NCBI GenBank assembly: GCA_035445085.1
Contig: DAOMQA010000001.1
Span: 186,001 to 250,000 of the forward strand
Direction of reading: 5' to 3'
Length of the DNA: 64,000 nt
From: JBDHXE01 sp035445085
GTDB lineage: Bacteria; Bacteroidota; Ignavibacteria; Kapaibacteriales; UBA2268
The notes under the pieces were generated by a model. The model was given only the letters and a program-made list of their open reading frames with translations, was not told the origin of the DNA and made no database searches. Each line of letters opens with the position of its first letter. Positions within the stretch are counted from its first letter, which is position 1. The position numbers and the translations under genes were made by a program. Of this stretch, positions 1-7,957 are shown piece after piece.

Positions 1-1002
1 TTATTAAATATATCAAATGGTTTTGTAGCTGTTACTTTTCTTTTTTGTGCTGGAGCTGGTTTCTGGCTTGCAGCAGAAAAAAAGGTAAGCTCATACAAAA
101 GATTTGAGAAGCCTTTATGGCTTTATCTTAAGCGCTTAGGCTTTATTTTAATGCTTGCATATTTTTTGCACTCCCCTATTTTTAGCTTATCAAAACTAAG
201 CACTCTCACAGACAAACAAATAATGACTTTTTTCCAGATAGATGTATTGCAAACGATTGTATATTCATCTCTGCTTGCGCTCTTACTCTTGCTGCTCACT
301 CCCAAAAATATATATATAAAGTATATCTCTTTAATTTTGACGGCTGTATTTTTTATAGTCGCTCAATTTACTTGGTATAGCAATCCATTTGAATACCTAC
401 CATTTCCATTTGCGTTTTTCTTAGCAGCTCCCCCTATCTCAAAGTTTCCACTATTTCCTTGGGCGGGGTATTTCTTTGCTGGCGTTGGTTTTACGGCATT
501 TTTTATGGATTCATCAAACAGAGAACGATTAGCACGCATCTTTTTAGCCCTAAGTATTATTGTGCCTACTCTTATATTTACGTTAAAGTATTTTGGTTTT
601 GAATATTTGCAAGGTTCTCAATTTTGGATTACTAACCCATTTCATGCTACATTTAGAACTTTTGGTTCTATTTTTGGCTTTACTCTTTTATTTCTTACAG
701 AAAAATATTATAAATCTAATAAACATGTTAATTTATTATTAATACCAGGGCGTGAATCATTATTTTTATATATCAGCCATTTACTTATTGTGTACGGTTC
801 AGTTATGAATGTAGGCATCAAATATTTTGGTCTGATGAACTTAACTCCATTGGGCACTTTTCTTATGATTACAGCAATTATTTCTTTATGTGTATCGTGC
901 TCCATTGGCTGGCATTATTTAAAAATGAATTACCCAAGGCAAGCCACTAATTCCATCTATGCTATTTTGTTTTTTATGTTCGTATTCTTTATTTTAAACT
1001 AA
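1..1002 (+). CDS. Acyltransferase-family membrane protein (DUF1624 / HGSNAT catalytic type), 5' end missing
   Basis: The frame is open from base 1, so the start lies outside the window. The ATG at 151 is internal, because the residues before it (NGFVAVTFLFCAGAGFWLA, then a KRLGFIL helix) already read like this family. About eight to ten hydrophobic helices can be seen. The central FPLFPWAGYFFAGV and the late GRESLFLYISHLL match conserved stretches of the DUF1624 / heparan-alpha-glucosaminide N-acetyltransferase group, which moves acyl groups across or at the inner membrane onto sugars. The actual substrate cannot be read from the sequence. It is convergent with the next gene, with 55 bases between stops and no clear terminator hairpin. 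Confidence 0.7.
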   Translation, partial: LLNISNGFVAVTFLFCAGAGFWLAAEKKVSSYKRFEKPLWLYLKRLGFILMLAYFLHSPIFSLSKLSTLTDKQIMTFFQIDVLQTIVYSSLLALLLLLLTPKNIYIKYISLILTAVFFIVAQFTWYSNPFEYLPFPFAFFLAAPPISKFPLFPWAGYFFAGVGFTAFFMDSSNRERLARIFLALSIIVPTLIFTLKYFGFEYLQGSQFWITNPFHATFRTFGSIFGFTLLFLTEKYYKSNKHVNLLLIPGRESLFLYISHLLIVYGSVMNVGIKYFGLMNLTPLGTFLMITAIISLCVSCSIGWHYLKMNYPRQATNSIYAILFFMFVFFILN

Positions 1003-1057
1003 ATAGACAACTGGCAAATTCTGTATGACAATAATCAATAAACAACATTATATATAT

Positions 1058-1786
1058 TTAGAAAGAAGTGCCGACAGATAGAGAAAGAAACACGCCACCG
1101 AAGTTTTGTATAGGCAACCCTAATACACTTTCTAACCCTTTATCTCCAAATGGGACGTAATAATATTTAATATTTACACCTAATATATTACCTTTAAACG
1201 AACCAAAGTAAGAACCTACTCCAATGTAAGCGCCTAATTTAGTATAAAAATCTGCATACGAAAATGACTTAAACCACCCCATTATTTCGCCATTTGGCAT
1301 CCTATTATATGTATATGGAGCTGAAAGTATAAAAGTAGGACCTCCGCCAAGTGCTACATATGGCTGAAATGACTCAGAAATTTCATCTTGGAACATAAAA
1401 TATTGCAAGCTAACCATTAAAGGAAATTTATACAGTCTATTTATTTTATTTTTTACCTGCCACACATAGAAGCCTTCTTTATCTACCATTAGTTCTTCAA
1501 ATTCGTCGCTGTTCCTAGCTCCAGATAAATATAGACTAGTATGTAAAAGTAAACTCTTTGATAAAAAAGTATGTATAAATAATCCTGCACCAAAGCCACT
1601 ATCGCTTAATGTAATTTCTGCCCCCCACCCTCCTGGAGGCGATTGTAAATTATCTTGAGAAGATATTAATGGGCGAGGTGATTCAAATATAATAACGCTA
1701 TCCGGAGAAAAAGGAGTCGCTCCCCCCTTTTCCTGAGCATATATCAAAGTACAAGAAAAAAACAAGTAGATGATTAATAATTTCAT
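1058..1786 (-). CDS. Outer-membrane beta-barrel protein
   Basis: A 242-residue protein with a clear signal peptide (MKLLIIYLFFSCTLIYAQ) followed by alternating hydrophobic/polar strands rich in Gly and aromatics, ending in a strand that closes with Phe (LSLSVGTSF). That is the usual signature of a small Bacteroidetes outer-membrane barrel of the OmpX/porin-like class. An ATG at 1810 would add eight residues (MEINLNLS) before the signal peptide; I prefer 1786 because it puts the hydrophobic core at the normal distance from the N terminus. Function is unknown. It stands alone on the minus strand, divergent from the NIF3-like gene. Confidence 0.65.
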   Translation of the reverse strand: MKLLIIYLFFSCTLIYAQEKGGATPFSPDSVIIFESPRPLISSQDNLQSPPGGWGAEITLSDSGFGAGLFIHTFLSKSLLLHTSLYLSGARNSDEFEELMVDKEGFYVWQVKNKINRLYKFPLMVSLQYFMFQDEISESFQPYVALGGGPTFILSAPYTYNRMPNGEIMGWFKSFSYADFYTKLGAYIGVGSYFGSFKGNILGVNIKYYYVPFGDKGLESVLGLPIQNFGGVFLSLSVGTSF

Positions 1787-1900
1787 AGATAAATTCAAAT
1801 TTATTTCCATCTTATAACGTAATGTTAAACTATTAAATTGTATTAAAGTTACATATTTCGTATTTTTACATCTTAGTTTGTTTCATAGTTTGAAAATAAA

Positions 1901-2701
1901 ATGAAATTATCGCAATTGGAAAGAACGCTGAACGAGTTATTTCCTCATAAATATGCACTTAAAAACGATAAAGTTGGTATGCAAGTTAATTGTGGAGATA
2001 TTGAAGTATCTTCAATACATATAGCTTACGAATTAAACAACTTAGTTATTGATGAATGTATAGCGATGAACTCTAGTGTTTTATTGATTTTTCACCCATT
2101 GATATATAGCCCCCTGCAATCTATCAACATAAATGATAGAGTAGGTGGTTTATTGATTAGACTTATCAAGAATGGTATTTCGCTTTACTGTGTTCATACC
2201 ATATTTGATACTAATCCTAAAGGAACAAACTATTTAATTGCTAATAAATTAGGACTCAATAAAGTCAATAATTTAATTGACTTATTTGCTGAAGATGAAA
2301 TTGGTATGGGCTATATTGGGGAGTTTCAAACTGAAGTTAGTATTGATGAGCTATTACAGCGCTGTAATAGTATATTTAAGTCGCCAATAAAATTTACAAA
2401 AGGAAATTCCGATAATATCAAAAGGGTTGCTATAATTGGTGGGAGCGGTTCATCTTTTGCCGATGCAATTTTTCAAAATAATATCGATGCCTTTATTACT
2501 GCCGATAATTCGTATCATACTTTTCATAGATTTAGAGATAATATAACTTTGATTGATCCGGGTCATTACGAAATGGAACAGTTTGTAATCGATGGAATGT
2601 ATGATTTTATTTCAGATAGCGCCTTATTAGATAGTATTAAAATTAGTAAATCTCTTATTAATACTAATCCAGTGTCTTATTACTATGACAGAAAATTTTA
2701 A
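1901..2701 (+). CDS. NIF3-like dinuclear metal-centre protein (GTP cyclohydrolase I type 2 family)
   Basis: 266 residues. Family landmarks are present: a metal-binding His in IFHPLIY (the family usually has HHP, so the first His is replaced by Phe), the second motif VHTIFDTNPKGTNYL where the family has HTNLD-x-x-GG-N, and the C-terminal DPGHYEMEQ, matching the D-x-GH-x-x-x-E metal site. The family is universal but its biochemical role is poorly settled; proposals include metal chaperoning. The gene is followed after 20 bases by the zinc-ribbon coiled-coil gene, a pairing common in the FCB group, so the two are probably co-transcribed. Confidence 0.85.
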   Translation: MKLSQLERTLNELFPHKYALKNDKVGMQVNCGDIEVSSIHIAYELNNLVIDECIAMNSSVLLIFHPLIYSPLQSININDRVGGLLIRLIKNGISLYCVHTIFDTNPKGTNYLIANKLGLNKVNNLIDLFAEDEIGMGYIGEFQTEVSIDELLQRCNSIFKSPIKFTKGNSDNIKRVAIIGGSGSSFADAIFQNNIDAFITADNSYHTFHRFRDNITLIDPGHYEMEQFVIDGMYDFISDSALLDSIKISKSLINTNPVSYYYDRKF

Positions 2702-2721
2702 ATTAATTTAAGTGAGGAAAA

Positions 2722-3447
2722 ATGGAATCCCAAATCTATACCATTGCTCAAATTGCAACAATAGATGAACGCCTTGAAGAGCTACATGAAGATTATGGTA
2801 GTTTGCCCGAGCAAATAAAGATTAAAGAAGCTAACTATTCGGAAAAGAAAAATTTAGTTGATGATACACAACATATAATTGATGAAATTGTATCTTTTGT
2901 TGCAAAAGCAAAGGTTACATTAGTTGAACTAAAGGATAAGGAAGAAAAACTAACACAGCAGCAATTTCAAGTAAGAAATAATAAAGAGTTCGATGCTATT
3001 AGTAATGAAATTAATCATTTAAAATCTGAACATGAACACTTATCGAATGAATTAAGAACAAGTGGCGTTAAGCAAGAAAATTTGAAGGCTATAATTGAAA
3101 GCCAAACAAAAGATTTAAATATAGCCCAAGCTGATTTAGATGATATATATGCTGAAGAAAAGAAAATCGTTGGCGATCAAGAAGAAGAAATTGCTAAATT
3201 ACGTAATATTAGGAATAATTATGTAAAAGATATAAAAGCAAAGTTCTTAAAAGATTACGATAGGATTAGAACTTCTCACACTGATGCTGCCGTTAGAATA
3301 AAGAAAAATAGCTGCTCTGGTTGCTTTTCGTTCTTGCCTGCACAACTAATAGTAGAGGTGCGTAACAACCCTAATACAATTTATAATTGTGAAAACTGTG
3401 GCAGAATTTTAATTCCTGAAGACTTATATTTAGAAGATATTGATTAA
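2722..3447 (+). CDS. Coiled-coil protein with C-terminal zinc ribbon (COG1579 type)
   Basis: 241 residues. Residues 15-170 are almost entirely charged heptad-like helix, predicted as a long coiled coil. The C terminus carries CSGC and, 24 residues later, CENC, a four-cysteine zinc ribbon (zf-RING_7 type). Proteins of this build are widespread and may bind nucleic acid or act as scaffolds, but no catalytic role is established. GTGAGG eight bases upstream serves as ribosome-binding site. The stop lies only seven bases before the RNase P RNA, so that RNA gene may be cut from or overlap the same transcript. Confidence 0.85.
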   Translation: MESQIYTIAQIATIDERLEELHEDYGSLPEQIKIKEANYSEKKNLVDDTQHIIDEIVSFVAKAKVTLVELKDKEEKLTQQQFQVRNNKEFDAISNEINHLKSEHEHLSNELRTSGVKQENLKAIIESQTKDLNIAQADLDDIYAEEKKIVGDQEEEIAKLRNIRNNYVKDIKAKFLKDYDRIRTSHTDAAVRIKKNSCSGCFSFLPAQLIVEVRNNPNTIYNCENCGRILIPEDLYLEDID

Positions 3448-3454
3448 TTTTAAG

Positions 3455-3866
3455 GCGAGAAAGATGGGCAATTGCGCTAAAATATTTTAGTGAGGAAAGT
3501 CCGAACTCCAAGGAACAGCGTGCTTCGTAACACGAAGGCAGTAATATTTTAGCTTGCTCTTTATTATTGACGGAAAGTGCAACAGAAAGTATACTATCGA
3601 TCCGGTCTTTTTTAGATGACAAGGAGGTATAGGTGAAATGATAGAGTAAAAATCTATCTATATATTTGGCAACAAATATATACGGTAAACCCCACGCGGA
3701 GCAAGATCAAATATAGATACTCTCATCAGTGCGTTCCCACTGTTTACCCTTTTAGGGTATGGGTATCAGGGTAGATTGCTTGAGGTTTATAGTGATATAA
3801 ATCCCAGATAAATAATTGCCTCCGGCTAATTACCGAAGACAGAATTCGGCTTATAATCTTTCTCGC
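3455..3866 (+). ncRNA. rnpB: RNase P RNA (bacterial type A)
   Basis: The universal core GAGGAAAGTCCGAACTCC sits at 3491-3508, and the matching 3' core (ACAGAATTCGGCTTAT) lies near 3840. The ends pair: GCGAGAAAGAT (3455-3465) with ATCTTTCTCGC (3856-3866), which sets the boundaries through helix P1, followed by a T-run (3868-3873) as terminator. This is the catalytic RNA that trims 5' leaders from pre-tRNA. About 412 nt is normal for the type. The 84-codon minus-strand frame across it is spurious. Confidence 0.96.
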
Positions 3867-3914
3867 GTTTTTTAAGTAATTGTTGTATATATTTGTATTT
3901 TGGAGTATATAATT

Positions 3915-4217
3915 ATGAAATTACCTGAAGATCCATTTATTTTAGAGTTGCTCCCTGAATTTATTGATTCGTGGCTCGATGAGCTTACCAACAAGTTCCC
4001 GGATTTAATGAAAACTCGTAATGATACTGAATTATATAGAATGGCTCATACAATGAAAGGGTCGTGCTATCAATTTGGACTCAATGAAATTGGCGATATA
4101 GGAGTAGAGCTAATGAACATGATTAAAAATAAAGAATGGGATAATGTTGAGAGTAAGTGTAACTATGTGCTTTCCGAATTCGTCAAGTATCATGAATATC
4201 TGCAAAAGAATTCATAA
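3915..4217 (+). CDS. Histidine phosphotransfer (Hpt) domain protein
   Basis: A 100-residue, single-domain protein. AHTMKGSCYQFGL contains the Hpt signature H-x-x-K-G-S, in which the His accepts phosphate from a response-regulator receiver domain. The rest is helical, as expected for the four-helix Hpt bundle. Start chosen at ATG 3915 because GGAG (3902-3905) is well placed before it; a longer reading would need TTG at 3900. No histidine kinase or receiver is nearby, so it is an orphan phosphorelay intermediate. It is followed after 33 bases by the TolB-like gene. Confidence 0.8.
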   Translation: MKLPEDPFILELLPEFIDSWLDELTNKFPDLMKTRNDTELYRMAHTMKGSCYQFGLNEIGDIGVELMNMIKNKEWDNVESKCNYVLSEFVKYHEYLQKNS

Positions 4218-4250
4218 TAGATTTTACTAATTATTTTGAGGAACAAATAT

Positions 4251-4742
4251 ATGAAAATAACATACTTATTAGTATTTGCAGTTGGAGTATTATTATCGGC
4301 TGCTTCTAATTTAAGTTCGCAACAGCGAATTGCTGTATTGCCTTTCAAAAATCTTAATGGCAATCTGGACTACAATGTATGGTGTTATAACCTTCAAGAT
4401 TCTCTTTCAAAATCGTTGCGTGCCACAGATATTGAAGAAACAAAATACCGTATTGTGCCAATTGATTCTGTGGAAATGGCATTAGCTGAGTTTAATTTAA
4501 ATCCAGATAATCCTCAATATTTTACTGATTTGTGGAAAGCAGTAAAGAAATTAAATGTTAAAAGAGTAGTTTCTGGTGAATTTAATATTCAAGGGGAGAC
4601 AATTATTATCAATGCTAAAATATATGATGTAAAGCTAAAATTACCTTTACCCAATCATCAAGCACGAGATATATTTAGGAAGGTAGATCAAACCTATGAT
4701 GCCGTACCAGAAATTAGTGCTACCTTGTCGGAAGGTTTATAA
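4251..4742 (+). CDS. Periplasmic TolB/FlgO-like protein
   Basis: 163 residues. A signal peptide (KITYLLVFAVGVLLSAAS) is followed by QQRIAVLPFKNLNGN, the typical opening of TolB N-terminal / FlgO / CsgG-like alpha-beta domains. It then has a helix, V-V-S-G-E-F as a second strand, and I-I-I-N-A-K-I-Y-D-V as the third. The family often assesses or binds envelope partners and usually feeds a larger complex; here only this domain is present. The start at 4251 has GAGGAA (4238-4243) upstream; TTG at 4236 is a poorer choice. Exact role unknown. Confidence 0.65.
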   Translation: MKITYLLVFAVGVLLSAASNLSSQQRIAVLPFKNLNGNLDYNVWCYNLQDSLSKSLRATDIEETKYRIVPIDSVEMALAEFNLNPDNPQYFTDLWKAVKKLNVKRVVSGEFNIQGETIIINAKIYDVKLKLPLPNHQARDIFRKVDQTYDAVPEISATLSEGL

Positions 4743-4794
4743 TTAGCAAGTATTCGTAATTTTCATCTAAGCCCTCTAACAATAATTAAAGAAA

Positions 4795-4828
4795 ATTGGC
4801 AATAGGTTACAAATCACCTATTGCCAAT
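4795..4828. terminator. Bidirectional intrinsic terminator
   Basis: Perfect 13-bp stem, ATTGGCAATAGGT (4795-4807) and its complement (4816-4828), with an 8-base loop and A/T-rich flanks on both sides. It lies between two convergent genes (TolB-like and ferritin) and can stop both. Confidence 0.8.
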
Positions 4829-4857
4829 AAATATATAATCCTTATTTTCTCTTTCTC

Positions 4858-5364
4858 TTATAGAGAATTATTTGTAGCCGTACGACTTCCTAATTCATTA
4901 TCTAACATAAATAATCCTTGAGTATTATTTCCTACAAGGTTTAATTTATCCACTATCATCGATGTATTGTCTTCTTCTTCAACTTGCTCATTAACAAACC
5001 ATTGGAGCATAGCGTTAGTAGCATGATCTTTTTCATTAATTGCCAAATCTACAAGTTCATTTATCCAATTAGTAACTTTACGTTCGTGGTTAAGTGCATC
5101 TTCGAATGCTTCTAAGGGAGAGCCCCATGAGATTTGTGGAGCGTCAATTGCTCCAATGACAGGATTTGCATTCCTTGCTAATAAATAATCGAAGAATTTC
5201 AAAGCATGAGTCATTTCTTCTTGAGCTTGGATACGCATCCAGCTTGCAAATCCATTTAAACTTTGCGAAGCAAAGTATGCAGCCATAGATAAATATAAAT
5301 TAGAAGAGAATACCTCTCTTACTATCTGGCTATTAATTGCGTCTTGAACAGATTGTTTAATCAT
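4858..5364 (-). CDS. ftnA: Non-haem ferritin
   Basis: 168 residues, the normal length of bacterial ferritin. Ferroxidase-site residues align by number with E. coli FtnA: Glu17 (REVF), Glu50 and His53 (QEEMTH), Glu in NHERKV, and the QVEEED cluster. It forms a 24-subunit shell that oxidises Fe(II) and stores it as mineral in the cytoplasm. The C-terminal half (LNLVGNNTQGLFMLDNELG) is also characteristic. It is divergent from an exported superoxide dismutase, with a 250-base AT-rich gap likely holding both promoters; the two together fit an iron and oxidative-stress locus. Confidence 0.93.
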   Translation of the reverse strand: MIKQSVQDAINSQIVREVFSSNLYLSMAAYFASQSLNGFASWMRIQAQEEMTHALKFFDYLLARNANPVIGAIDAPQISWGSPLEAFEDALNHERKVTNWINELVDLAINEKDHATNAMLQWFVNEQVEEEDNTSMIVDKLNLVGNNTQGLFMLDNELGSRTATNNSL

Positions 5365-5614
5365 CTTTTTCCCATAATAAATACCTTACAATTAAGTATA
5401 TAAACGGTACTTTTTATCATTTATTACTTAATTAATCCATCTTCTTAATTATAAAACTATATAAAATGACTTTGATTTAAATTTTATATAAAAATCAATG
5501 TAATATAGTTTTTTTTACACTCTAATCTAAAAAATAAACTTTTACTTCAAGAAAATAAAATTGTTATCGTCATACTTATAAAATATCTTAATTAAAACTA
5601 ATTACGAGATTACT

Positions 5615-6337
5615 ATGACAAAAAGAGAGTTTTTAGGTGCAGCCTCAATTTTAAGTGCTAGCGCAATGATGCCAAACATTACATTAGCAAATCAAAAAAT
5701 GAGATTATTCGGATTAGACAAAACTATTGTAAATGGAGAATATATATTACCTCAATTACCCTATGGATATAGCTCTTTGGAGCCGCATATAGATGCGAAA
5801 ACTATGGAATTACATTATTCTAAGCATCACCAAGGTTATGTAAATGGGCTAAATAATGCTCATAAAAAAATCAAAGAGGCAATTGAAAAAAGTGATTATG
5901 CTTTAATCAAACATTGGGAAAGAGAATTAGCTTTCAACGGTGGTGGTCACTTTTTACATACAATCTTCTGGAATGTAATGGGACCAAAACAAGGAACAAG
6001 ATCAAAAACTTTAGATGATTATATTAATAAATCTTTTGGCTCATTTGACAATTTCAAAAAATTGTTTACAGCTGCAGCTAATGCCGTTGAAGGTTCTGGC
6101 TGGGGCATAATGCACTATGAGCCAGTTTCTGACCGTTTAGTTGTTATGCAAGCAGAAAGACAAGGTAATTTAACGCAATGGATTACGGTGCCAATACTCC
6201 CAATCGATGTATGGGAACACGCATATTATTTAAAGTACCAAAACAAGAGAACTGATTATATTGAAGCATTCTTCAAAGTGATAAATTGGGAGTATGTTTC
6301 TTCTCAATTTGACGCCGTTTTATCTATGTACAAATAG
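5615..6337 (+). CDS. Exported Fe/Mn superoxide dismutase
   Basis: 240 residues. After an N-terminal export signal the SOD fold follows. Predicted metal ligands are His67 (LHYSKHHQGYV), His115 (GHFLHTIFW), Asp198 and His202 (DVWEHAYYL). A Gly stretch (FNGGGH) replaces the Gln of FeSOD and a Gln occurs near 183 (RQGNLT), which leans towards a Mn or cambialistic enzyme; that is inference. The N terminus TKREFLGAASILSASAMM resembles a Tat signal with KR in place of RR, suggesting folded export to the periplasm. A TTG-N20-TATCTTAA sequence upstream could be the promoter. Confidence 0.9.
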   Translation: MTKREFLGAASILSASAMMPNITLANQKMRLFGLDKTIVNGEYILPQLPYGYSSLEPHIDAKTMELHYSKHHQGYVNGLNNAHKKIKEAIEKSDYALIKHWERELAFNGGGHFLHTIFWNVMGPKQGTRSKTLDDYINKSFGSFDNFKKLFTAAANAVEGSGWGIMHYEPVSDRLVVMQAERQGNLTQWITVPILPIDVWEHAYYLKYQNKRTDYIEAFFKVINWEYVSSQFDAVLSMYK

Positions 6338-6365
6338 TATTTCATAAAATTCTACGCCTTAAAAT

Positions 6366-6396
6366 AAAAAGAGCTTGCTACGCGCAAGCTCTTTTT
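6366..6396. terminator. Bidirectional intrinsic terminator
   Basis: 13-bp stem AAAAAGAGCTTGC / GCAAGCTCTTTTT with a five-base loop (TACGC), ending in a T-run on either strand. It separates the convergent sod and tnaA genes. Confidence 0.85.
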
Positions 6397-6436
6397 ATAT
6401 ATAAAGTATTTAGTATCAATATCCTACTAATATATT

Positions 6437-7810
6437 CTAATCTATATATTCTAATTTTGCCGTAAAATGACGTAAAAACTCTGCTTCAAAGGTAAGTTTC
6501 ATCCCTCTTAATGATTTTTTATGAGCAAAAGTTTCTATACAAGCTTCAGCAATATAATCTATATGTGATTTAGTATATACTCTCCTAGGGATTGCTAATC
6601 TTACTAATTCCATAGGTGGCGCAATATGATTGCCATCGCTATCGTTCTTACCAAACATTAAAGAACCTATCTCTACAGCTCTGATACCACCAACTAAATA
6701 TAGTTCGCTAAGAACACTCTGTCCCGGGAAATGTTCTGGTTTAATATGAGGTGCAAATCTTTTAGCATCTAAGTATACCGCATGTCCCCCTGTCGGCACT
6801 AATATAGGTACTCCAGCTTCAATTAACTTATCACCTAAATATTTTACTTGGCCTACACGATAGTTTAAATAATTTTCGTCCATTACCTCTACAAAACCTT
6901 GGGCTAATGCTTCTAAGTCTCTTCTGGTCATACCACCATAGGTAATAAAACCTTCTGTAATTATTAACAATTCTTTTGCTTTTTGTGCAAGCCCTTCATC
7001 ATTAACTGCCAGAAAACCTCCAGTATTAGATAAGCCGTCTTTTTTAGCACTCATTGTAGAGCCATCGCAGTATGAAAACATTTCTTGAGAAATCTGCTTA
7101 ATCGTTTTATTCTCGTAGCCGGGCTCACGCTGCTTTATAAAATAAGCGTTTTCAGCAAATCGACAACTATCCAAGAACATTGGTATCTCGTATTTTTTAC
7201 AGATTTCCTTTGCTTTTCTTATATTCAACATTGATACTGGCTGACCGCCACCGCTATTATTAGTGATAGTTATTATTACTAAAGGAATATTTTCTTTGCC
7301 TATGCGGTTGATTGTTTTTTCTAATTTATCTAAATCAATATTACCTTTGAACGGCGCTTCTACTTCGGGCTTAGTTCCAACTTCAGAAGGTAAATCTATT
7401 CCTGCTGCGCCAGAAAATTCAATATTACCACGAGTAGTATCAAATAACGTATTAGATAAAATAGTCTTACCTTTACCGCCTATAATAGTAAACAGAATTT
7501 TTTCGGCTGCCCTTCCTTGGTGTGTAGGAATTACATATTTTAACCCAGTAATATCTTTTACGGCATCTTCAAATTTATAATAACTTCTACTTCCAGCATA
7601 CGCTTCATCGCCGTCCATAAGTGCAGCCCATTGCTTAGCACTCATGGCAGTAGTACCGCTATCAGTTAGTAAATCGATTGTTATATGCTCTGATTTTAGA
7701 AAGAATGGATTATAAAATGCTTCTTTTAAGTAGTTTTCTCGTTGTGCCTTTGTAGTGATTGGTATCTCTTCCACTGCTTTTATTTTAAATGGCTCAATAA
7801 GAGTTTTCAT
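6437..7810 (-). CDS. tnaA: Tryptophanase (tryptophan indole-lyase)
   Basis: 457 residues, PLP-dependent beta-eliminating lyase: L-tryptophan to indole, pyruvate and ammonia. Conserved blocks include IDLLTDSGT, PTHQGR, NNSGGGQPVS, AENAYFIKQRE and MSAKKD, where Lys257 should bind PLP. Against the close homologue tyrosine phenol-lyase, two diagnostic positions decide the call: residue 124 is Asp (FDTTRG, as in tryptophanase; Thr in TPL) and residue 381 is Ile (RAVEIG; Arg in TPL). Overall similarity elsewhere (SDKQWA-like, PRRVYT, LRFFTA-like) is mixed, so substrate specificity is inferred from these residues. No tnaC-like leader or permease is adjacent. Confidence 0.9.
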   Translation of the reverse strand: MKTLIEPFKIKAVEEIPITTKAQRENYLKEAFYNPFFLKSEHITIDLLTDSGTTAMSAKQWAALMDGDEAYAGSRSYYKFEDAVKDITGLKYVIPTHQGRAAEKILFTIIGGKGKTILSNTLFDTTRGNIEFSGAAGIDLPSEVGTKPEVEAPFKGNIDLDKLEKTINRIGKENIPLVIITITNNSGGGQPVSMLNIRKAKEICKKYEIPMFLDSCRFAENAYFIKQREPGYENKTIKQISQEMFSYCDGSTMSAKKDGLSNTGGFLAVNDEGLAQKAKELLIITEGFITYGGMTRRDLEALAQGFVEVMDENYLNYRVGQVKYLGDKLIEAGVPILVPTGGHAVYLDAKRFAPHIKPEHFPGQSVLSELYLVGGIRAVEIGSLMFGKNDSDGNHIAPPMELVRLAIPRRVYTKSHIDYIAEACIETFAHKKSLRGMKLTFEAEFLRHFTAKLEYID

Positions 7811-7843
7811 TTTTCTTTGCCTTGTTTACTTACACAATTTTTA

Positions 7844-7874
7844 CAAAAATACATAATTATTTATGATATATCAA
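7844..7874 (-). promoter_or_regulatory. Bacteroidetes-type promoter of tnaA
   Basis: Read on the minus strand: TTG (7874-7872), 20 bases, then TATTTTTG (7851-7844), matching the Bacteroidetes sigma consensus TTG / TAnnTTTG. Transcription would start about 7 bases on, leaving a leader of roughly 30 bases before the tnaA ATG. Confidence 0.65.
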
Positions 7875-7929
7875 TCCCTTAATTTAATATTATTCACTAA
7901 TTAAGGCATGTTTTCAATTAATAAATTGC

Positions 7930-7937
7930 TATTTTTG
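7930..7937 (+). promoter_or_regulatory. -7 element before the ABC solute-binding gene
   Basis: TATTTTTG matches TAnnTTTG and lies 20 bases before the ATG at 7958. A -33 TTG is not clear at the expected place, so the call rests on the -7 box and on its mirror position to the tnaA promoter in the divergent gap. Confidence 0.45.
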
Positions 7938-7957
7938 TAAGAAAATAAGGAAATACA

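Noticed and set aside
3371..3622. Minus-strand frame of 83 codons
   Set aside because: It lies across the RNase P RNA and the end of the zinc-ribbon gene; no protein family features.
6437..7810. Tyrosine phenol-lyase
   Set aside because: Residues 124 (Asp) and 381 (Ile) are the tryptophanase choices; Thr and Arg would be expected for TPL.
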